Origin: an uncultured Collinsella sp. | Lineage (GTDB): Bacteria > Actinomycetota > Coriobacteriia > Coriobacteriales > Coriobacteriaceae | Assembly: GCA_900541785.1 (NCBI GenBank) | Contig: UQKY01000022.1 | Span: forward strand, 1 to 29,630 | Reading direction: 5' to 3' | DNA length: 29,630 nt | In this document: positions 24,745 to 29,630 of the stretch, piece by piece | Numbering within the stretch: the stretch's first letter is position 1 | How the letters are laid out: every line of letters begins with the position of its first letter | Notes under the pieces: model-generated | The model's input: only the letters and a program-made list of their open reading frames with translations | Told to the model about the DNA's origin: nothing | The model's database searches: none | Program-made: the position numbers and the translations under genes

Positions 24745-24776
24745 AAGGGGTCTCGCCTGTGCGAGGCCCCTTTTTT
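24745..24776 (+). terminator. Intrinsic terminator of the glutamine synthetase gene
   Basis: A 12-bp stem (aaggggtctcgc, loop ctgt, gcgaggcccctt) ends in TTTTTT. Confidence 0.93.
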
Positions 24777-24900
24777 GTCGCCCGGGTCGTCTTTGAACAT
24801 GCTGTCGAGCGAGCGTTTCGCGCGGGGCATCTTGAAAGTTGTAACCTGTTTTGGCATGCGGATGTTTCGGGCATTTGTTCATAAAGGGGAGGATTATCCG

Positions 24901-25662
24901 ATGAAGGTATTCGATATCATGTTTAGCCCGACCGGCGGAACGGAAAAGGTATCTAACTACATTGCCAATGCGTTAGAAGGGGAAACCGTTGCTGTAGATT
25001 TGACCGATAGCGGGCTTGGCTTTCGTGCGATTGCGATGACAAAAGAGGATGTGGCCGTGATCGCGGTGCCCTCGTATGGCGGGCGAGTCCCGGCTGTGGC
25101 TGCGGAGCGCTTGGGTATGATGCGGGGAAACGGTGCGCAGGCGGTTCTAGTTTGTGTTTACGGAAACCGCGCGTATGAGGACACGCTGGTCGAGCTTGAG
25201 GACGCGGCAAAGGGCGCGGGCTTTCGGGTGATCGCGGCGGTTTCAGCTATCGCCGAGCATTCTATTGTTCGCCAGTTTGCAGCCGGTCGGCCAGACCCAC
25301 AGGACGCGGCGCAGCTCGCTGGGTTTGCGAATCAGATTCAGCAAAAGATATCTGCAGGAGATGCTTCTGAGCCGGCTATTCCGGGCAATCGCCCCTATAA
25401 GAAGGCCGGGGGCACCAGTATGGTGCCTAAGGCTACAAAAGAGTGCACCGCCTGCGGGGCTTGCGGCGCAGCGTGTCCCGTTGGCGCTATCGATAAAGAC
25501 GACCCCAAGCGGGTGGACAAAAAGGCCTGCATTTCATGCATGCGCTGTGTGTCTGTATGCCCGCGGGGCGCGCGTGGGCTAAATCCTGTCATGCTCTCTG
25601 CGGCTACCAAGATGTTGAGTAAAGCCTGTGCCGAGCGGAAGGAGTGCGAGCTGTTTATCTAG
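24901..25662 (+). CDS. Flavodoxin-ferredoxin fusion (EFR1-like electron carrier)
   Basis: The 253-residue protein has an N-terminal flavodoxin-like domain with the FMN phosphate loop FSPTGGTEKV (about 8-17), and SYGGRVP and CVYGNRAYED loops near the flavin. Two 4Fe-4S clusters follow: CTACGACGAACP (about 181-192) and CISCMRCVSVCP (about 209-220). This domain order is seen in EFR1-type ferrodoxins of gut anaerobes. It should be a cytoplasmic low-potential electron carrier; the partner is unknown. The ATG at 24901 has a ggggagg ribosome site. It stands alone between the glnN terminator and a gene-free region. Confidence 0.92.
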   Translation: MKVFDIMFSPTGGTEKVSNYIANALEGETVAVDLTDSGLGFRAIAMTKEDVAVIAVPSYGGRVPAVAAERLGMMRGNGAQAVLVCVYGNRAYEDTLVELEDAAKGAGFRVIAAVSAIAEHSIVRQFAAGRPDPQDAAQLAGFANQIQQKISAGDASEPAIPGNRPYKKAGGTSMVPKATKECTACGACGAACPVGAIDKDDPKRVDKKACISCMRCVSVCPRGARGLNPVMLSAATKMLSKACAERKECELFI

Positions 25663-25698
25663 CGCAAGGGCCTTGAGTACTTTCCGTTTTATAACGGC

Positions 25699-25737
25699 AA
25701 AAAACGAACCCGTCGGACCTTATATCCGGCGGGTTCG
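25699..25737 (-). terminator. Strong 13-bp-stem terminator (minus; weaker on plus)
   Basis: Arms 25705-25717 and 25725-25737 are perfectly complementary with a 7-nt loop. The minus-strand side runs into six T (A-run 25699-25704). The plus-strand side has TTTT at 25742-25745, so it may also end the flavodoxin transcript. Confidence 0.8.
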
Positions 25738-25826
25738 AACATTTTAAAGTTGGTGCCCCCAGCGGGATGTCCGCGTGCGGCTGGCACCGCCCGCTTCCGC
25801 TGCGTCGCTCCGCTCCTTGCGTGCTG

Positions 25827-25894
25827 CGCTGGAAAACGCTCACGCGTTTCCTCAGCTCCGCACCCTGTCGGGTTCGAATCCCGGCGCATGGGTA
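25827..25894 (-). repeat. T-arm-linked repeat module, second locus
   Basis: Read on the minus strand, it starts with tacc, then the reverse complement of a tRNA-like T-arm (plus strand tcggg-ttcgaat-cccgg, 25868-25884). A segment follows that aligns with the ssrA-linked repeat at 3881-3950: caggg, gcgg, then the hairpin aaacgcgt.agcgtttt, about 28 of 36 positions identical by eye. No complete tRNA gene is attached: upstream D- and anticodon-arm sequence is missing. The adjoining 25740-25826 is GC-rich noncoding sequence. Confidence 0.65.
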
Positions 25895-25896
25895 GC

Positions 25897-25927
25897 AAAA
25901 AGCCCGCTACCGCGAGGGTAACGGGCT
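25897..25927 (-). terminator. Intrinsic terminator, minus strand
   Basis: The stem agcccgttaccc/gggctt-side pairing (25901-25911 with 25916-25927, one mismatch) has TTTTT after it on the minus strand (A-run 25897-25901). No intact gene precedes it in this orientation within the window. Confidence 0.75.
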
Positions 25928-25950
25928 CTTCAATTCAAATGGTGCACCGT

Positions 25951-25982
25951 TTGCGCATCTCCTCGAACCGAGGTGTGCGCAA
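25951..25982. other. Hairpin in the gene-free 25663-26019 interval
   Basis: ttgcgca (25951-25957) and tgcgcaa (25976-25982) enclose a second stem cctcg/cgagg, giving a near-perfect 12-bp hairpin. It lies between the break at about 26.04 kb and the minus-strand terminator. It may be part of an untranslated tail or a small RNA. I see no gene in the rest of 25663-26019. Confidence 0.5.
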
Positions 25983-26019
25983 TCGGCACGATTATCTTCG
26001 TTAGGATACCACGAGCGGC

Positions 26020-26133
26020 CTAGGAAACAACCAGGCGCATGCCGGGATAGATCAGATTCAGCAACAGGGCCTGTTTCAGCTCCTCCTGCCCGACAATAGC
26101 GGAAAAGGGGTAACGCTGGCGAAGTGTCTTCAT
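26020..26133 (-). pseudogene. Truncated AAA+ chelatase ATPase (ChlI/BchI/CobS-like) start
   Basis: Only 37 codons remain. The start YPFSAIVGQEELKQALLLN is the typical opening of the magnesium/cobalt-chelatase ATPase subunit. Normally the Walker A segment (GEKGTAKST-like) follows within about 15 residues. Here the family match stops after about residue 32 (Pro-Gly-Met) and the frame ends five codons later. A proper aaggag ribosome site precedes the ATG at 26133, and the gene sits 16 bp after the cobN-like stop, so it was once a functional operon partner of that chelatase. The loss of the rest marks a deletion, insertion or assembly break at about 26.04 kb. Confidence 0.75.
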
Positions 26134-26149
26134 AGCTTCTCCTTCGATC

Positions 26150-29100
26150 TTACTGGTTGTTTCCGCGCACGACTTCCAGCGCCCGTTTCCATTCCGCCAC
26201 ATCGTCGGACGTGACGATGTCGATGGAGCCTCCCTGAAATTCCCCACCGAACGCCTCCGTACGGTCTTCCAGAGTTCCCTCTATATCCATGTAGGCCTCG
26301 CGCAATTCGGCGAGCACATCGGGATCGGCTTTCCATAAATGCCGGGCTTCGGCCTCAAGCAGCCGACGGGCGATTTCTTCCAGTGCCCACGGATTGTTTT
26401 CATCAAAAAAAGCCCGGGTTTCGGGATCCAGAACGAAGGTTTTGGCGATATCGTCGAAAATCCAGTCATCGACGGCCTGCGTGGTGGCTTCCCACCCGTA
26501 CACGCGCCCGGTACGCTTGGAAATATCGCCCGCGCCCTTGTATCCGTGCCGCTTCATGCCCTCTATCCATTTGGGATTGAGCAAACGGGCCCGCACGACG
26601 CGGCGCACCTCATCAGTCAGATCGCGTACCTGCACCTGTTCGGGTTCGCGCGTGTCTCCGTAATAGGTTTTAACCTGCCCTCCCCGGAAGTGCGACGCCG
26701 CGGCCGTCATGCCGCCGTGCGTCCCATAGTAGCCGCAGCAGTTGAACAGATCGTGCTCGTCGCTGACCACCTTGTTGTAGGTGACATCCACTGTGGAGAG
26801 GCTAGCCTCCAGCGCCCTCGGGCGTTTGACCCCGAACGCGTCCTTGCCGTAGGCGTACCCGTTCCAATGGAGAAAAATATCCGCGAGATCGGCCTCCGTC
26901 TGCCATGCGGACGCGTAGACGGCGAGATTGACCCCGGCCTGATAGGTTCCCGGCTCCGAAGAAAAAATACGAAAGGTCGCGGAACGCCACGCATCGGGAT
27001 CATCAGCTTCGATAGCCGCCAGACGTTCCTGCGTATGTTTGCGGACAAAGTTGCTTTCCAGAGGTTCATCCAGCGCGGCGACGGCCTGTACCGCCGCATC
27101 CAGCATGTGCATAGCCGCAGGGAAACTGTCCCGAAGCAGACCCGATACGCGGACGGTCACGTCAATACGCGGGCGGCCCAGCTCTTCCAGCGGGATGACG
27201 TCGAACCCTTCCACCATCCCGTTGCCCAACCAACGCGGAACCACTCCGAGAAGGTAGAGGAGCTGCCCCATCCCCTCGCCGTCGGCCCACATCATGTCGT
27301 TGCACATCCAGAACATGGCGACGTTCTCGGGGTAGCGCCCCTCTTCCTCCAGATGTTTGGCGATGAGCGCGCGGGCGAGGTTCTGCCCTACGCGCCACGC
27401 CGCACGGGTAGGCAGGCGTCGGGGATCAAGCGCATAGAAATTCCGGCCAGTCGGCAAAATGTCTTCACGCCCCCGCGTAATGATGCCGGAAGGCCCCGGC
27501 AACACATAGTTGCCCGTGAAGGCGCTCAGCAAAGAACCCGTCTCGTCCGTGGCCTCCATCCGTTCGATGATGCCGAGAATCCTCCGCCCCACCGAAACAA
27601 GGCTCCCCAGCGCGTCCGGCACGAGGCACGCATCCCCCAGCAGGGAGCGGATACATGCGGGGAGAACCTCCGGATCCGTACCCTCCATCAGTATTTCACA
27701 TACGGCAACAAGCTGTTTTTCCACCTTTTCCAACAGGCTGGCATGGCTCTGCCCAAGGCGTTTGTCCACTCCTCCCGGTTCAGCAAGTAGTGTTTCAAGC
27801 TCGAACCCTTGGGCTGTGCACAACCTTTTCCGCAACGAGTCGGCCTGTCCCGCATCGTACCGGACAATGGACGCGATAAACTGCGCCCGCCGGTTCCCCT
27901 GCGGCGTTTCCCCAAAAACGTGCATACCGTCTTCCATATGCGTATTGCGGAGAAGGCCGAGAGCCGCATGGATACGGGAGGCAAGGGTGGCGAAGTCGGG
28001 GGACGTTTCAGGAGAGACTTGCGATTCCAGATTGGCGGCAGCGATGCCTTCCCGGATCAGGTGTTCCAGCTGGTGCGCCCGGTTGGGATTCCCGGCGCGA
28101 GCCTGTTCCCATTCCCCAAGCAGGCGATCCAGCTCTTCCAATGCGTCGTAGAGGCCGCTCTGCACCATAACCGTCTGCATGTGATCGACTAGTTCCGCAT
28201 AGCTCCGCCGCTTGGCGACAACACCTTCCGGAGGATTGTCGGAGTTGTAGATATAGACGTGCGGAACTTCATGCAGCGCAAGATCGGGGAAACAGGCACC
28301 GGACAGGCCGACGCTCTTCCCGGGAAGAAATTCAAGGTTGCCGTGCGTTCCCACATGCACCACGACATCCGCCCCGAAACCGTCCTGAAGCCAGCGGTAG
28401 GTCGCTATATAATGATGTGGAGGCGGCACGGAGGGATCATGCAATATTTTGCAGACCTGCCCGTCACACCGGGAGCCGGCGCATCCGCGCTTGGGCTGGA
28501 TGCAAACCACGGCATTGCCCCAACGGACGCCGGTAACGAGGATATCCCCGTTGAGCACCATTGCGGCGGGGACACCGTTCATCGGTTCCCCCGGCGGATT
28601 GCCCCATGCCTCCGCAACCTTTTGCCTGACGTTTTCCGGGTAGGCATCGAACCATCGCCGATAGGTTGCGAGATCCACATGGGCGAGTACCCCGCCCTTG
28701 GCCTCAATTTCCTGCACCGTCGTCCAACGGAATTCGGAAATCGCCTTGCGCTCCATGATGGTTTCGATGAGCGCCGCACCGGACTCGGGGACATCCACGG
28801 CATATCCGGCCTGCCGCATGGCCCGGAGGATACGGCTCACCGACTCCAGAGAATCCAGCTTGGCGGCTCCGCCTACGGATGCCTCCACGGACGCGCAGGG
28901 ATCACTGTTCAAAAGAAAGGCGACCCGGCGTTCCGCCACGGGCTTATTTCTGAGACGCAGCCAGCGGGCGATGCGGGAGGCGAAACGCTCCACCCGTTCG
29001 GGATGGGGCGTACGGCGCTCGATTTCGGTTCCGCCCACGCCGGCCTGGGACAAGGTGCCGCCACCGAGGAAAAACGGCTCAATGGCTCCTTCAAATTCGG

Positions 29101-29630
29101 GCATGGCGACGGCCCACGACACTTCGCTGTTCAGACCCTGCGGATCGGCTTCCCATTCCTCAAGTGTTTTTGAGGAAGCGAAAACGGGCTGGAAGATAGG
29201 CACGCCGAGTTCACGGAAAACGCGCACGCTTTCCCGCGCCGGGGAATCGTCTCCGACAAACGCGGGCATATTCCTACCGTTATTGGTGAAGTACGGCAAA
29301 AACTTGACGAGGGCCCCGATCCGGCTCCCGCTCTCCCCAAGAAAGACCTCACGTGACCAGATCGTCGCCCCCTTGTTGCCCGTCGCCTTGTCCCGCAGCG
29401 TATTCGTAAAGGCCGGAAACACGCCCAAGCCCTTCGCTTCGAGAGCATGGACAAGTGCCGCTTCCACGTCGGGCATGTCGTTGACCCAGTAATGCCGACC
29501 GAACAGCAATCCGACCGTCCGTTCCGGATCCAAGCTCAGGCCGCGTTCACACGCATACCCCGCATACCACTCCAGATAGCCCCGCACTGTGGCAAAGGCG
29601 CGGACCGGCGCATCGGGATGCCAAAGCCCT
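26150..29630 (-). CDS. cobN: CobN/BchH-family metal chelatase large subunit (5' end outside window)
   Basis: The frame is open to the right window edge, giving 1,159 residues without the N-terminus. It begins with GLWHPDAP, an internal CobN-family stretch, so GTG 29587 is not the real start. Family landmarks are HVGTHGNLEFLPGKSVGLS (about 425-443), YIYNSDNPPEG, FGETPQGNRR, PTGRNFYALDPRRLP, and a C-terminal GGMTAAASHF/YYGDTREPE region. In the cobalt and magnesium chelatases this subunit holds the tetrapyrrole and metal, and a ChlI/ChlD-type AAA+ motor powers insertion; the remains of such a motor gene follow 16 bp downstream. Cobalt for B12 synthesis is the likely metal, but CobN-like proteins outside aerobic B12 synthesis are not all characterised. 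The style resembles Desulfovibrio-type genes more than its left neighbours, a subjective impression. Confidence 0.88.
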   Translation of the reverse strand, partial: GLWHPDAPVRAFATVRGYLEWYAGYACERGLSLDPERTVGLLFGRHYWVNDMPDVEAALVHALEAKGLGVFPAFTNTLRDKATGNKGATIWSREVFLGESGSRIGALVKFLPYFTNNGRNMPAFVGDDSPARESVRVFRELGVPIFQPVFASSKTLEEWEADPQGLNSEVSWAVAMPEFEGAIEPFFLGGGTLSQAGVGGTEIERRTPHPERVERFASRIARWLRLRNKPVAERRVAFLLNSDPCASVEASVGGAAKLDSLESVSRILRAMRQAGYAVDVPESGAALIETIMERKAISEFRWTTVQEIEAKGGVLAHVDLATYRRWFDAYPENVRQKVAEAWGNPPGEPMNGVPAAMVLNGDILVTGVRWGNAVVCIQPKRGCAGSRCDGQVCKILHDPSVPPPHHYIATYRWLQDGFGADVVVHVGTHGNLEFLPGKSVGLSGACFPDLALHEVPHVYIYNSDNPPEGVVAKRRSYAELVDHMQTVMVQSGLYDALEELDRLLGEWEQARAGNPNRAHQLEHLIREGIAAANLESQVSPETSPDFATLASRIHAALGLLRNTHMEDGMHVFGETPQGNRRAQFIASIVRYDAGQADSLRKRLCTAQGFELETLLAEPGGVDKRLGQSHASLLEKVEKQLVAVCEILMEGTDPEVLPACIRSLLGDACLVPDALGSLVSVGRRILGIIERMEATDETGSLLSAFTGNYVLPGPSGIITRGREDILPTGRNFYALDPRRLPTRAAWRVGQNLARALIAKHLEEEGRYPENVAMFWMCNDMMWADGEGMGQLLYLLGVVPRWLGNGMVEGFDVIPLEELGRPRIDVTVRVSGLLRDSFPAAMHMLDAAVQAVAALDEPLESNFVRKHTQERLAAIEADDPDAWRSATFRIFSSEPGTYQAGVNLAVYASAWQTEADLADIFLHWNGYAYGKDAFGVKRPRALEASLSTVDVTYNKVVSDEHDLFNCCGYYGTHGGMTAAASHFRGGQVKTYYGDTREPEQVQVRDLTDEVRRVVRARLLNPKWIEGMKRHGYKGAGDISKRTGRVYGWEATTQAVDDWIFDDIAKTFVLDPETRAFFDENNPWALEEIARRLLEAEARHLWKADPDVLAELREAYMDIEGTLEDRTEAFGGEFQGGSIDIVTSDDVAEWKRALEVVRGNNQ

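Noticed and set aside
22582..24882. 766-codon minus-strand open frame opposite glutamine synthetase
   Set aside because: It is antisense to a well-conserved GSIII gene and crosses its terminator. It shows no plausible protein features.
25850..25893. Possible tRNA gene with a good T-arm
   Set aside because: Only the T-arm and a few 3' bases are present. There is no matching 5' acceptor strand, D-arm or anticodon arm upstream, so it is treated as a fragment in a repeat.
25940..26000. Possible tRNA ending in gcacca on the minus strand
   Set aside because: The ggttcgagg stretch lacks the required G53-C61 pair and no acceptor stem can be formed; the sequence folds instead as a simple hairpin (25951-25982).

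Overview
The window looks like a high-GC gut Coriobacteriia chromosome, most likely Collinsella or a close relative. This is an inference from gene content and style: a DUF6110-like protein beside a heavy-metal P-type ATPase, a large STAND/SARP-type regulator, a type III glutamine synthetase, a flavodoxin-ferredoxin fusion and GC-rich codon use. The last ~3.6 kb (from about 26.04 kb to the right edge) holds a CobN-family metal chelatase and a broken chelatase ATPase gene. It joins the rest at an abrupt break and may be a transferred segment or an assembly chimera.

Layout, left to right. 1-150 is a long inverted-repeat element. 271-2792 is a metal-transport operon: promoter, palindromic operator candidate, small DUF6110-like membrane protein, P-type ATPase, terminator. 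2791-3225 is a hypothetical gene on the minus strand. 3463-3868 is ssrA (tmRNA) with its terminator, followed by inverted fragments of its own 3' end inside a repeat module (3881-4135). 4267-6217 holds a patatin-like lipase and the rplM-rpsI operon. 6268-9235 is an amino-sugar group: glmM, a PTS EIIA-Glc-like protein and nagB. 9620-12619 encodes a 999-residue ATPase/transcription activator. 12688-15633 (minus) carries yhbY, a SAM methyltransferase and a PFL/UPF0210 protein.

15742-22205 (minus) is a methionine/one-carbon operon in transcription order metF, MetH-activation-domain protein, C5 DNA methyltransferase, putative restriction endonuclease, metH. MetH has no reactivation domain. The split activation protein two genes upstream should supply it, and an AT-richer restriction-modification pair lies between the two halves of the system. 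22341-24776 holds a palindromic repeat, a hairpin-rich leader and the type III glutamine synthetase. 24901-25662 is a flavodoxin/2[4Fe-4S] protein.

25663-26019 has no gene. It contains two minus-strand terminators and a second copy of the repeat module seen next to ssrA, here joined to a tRNA-like T-arm. The most interesting signals are this repeat family that sits on the reverse complement of RNA-gene 3' ends, the restriction-modification pair inside the methionine operon, and the break at about 26.04 kb.
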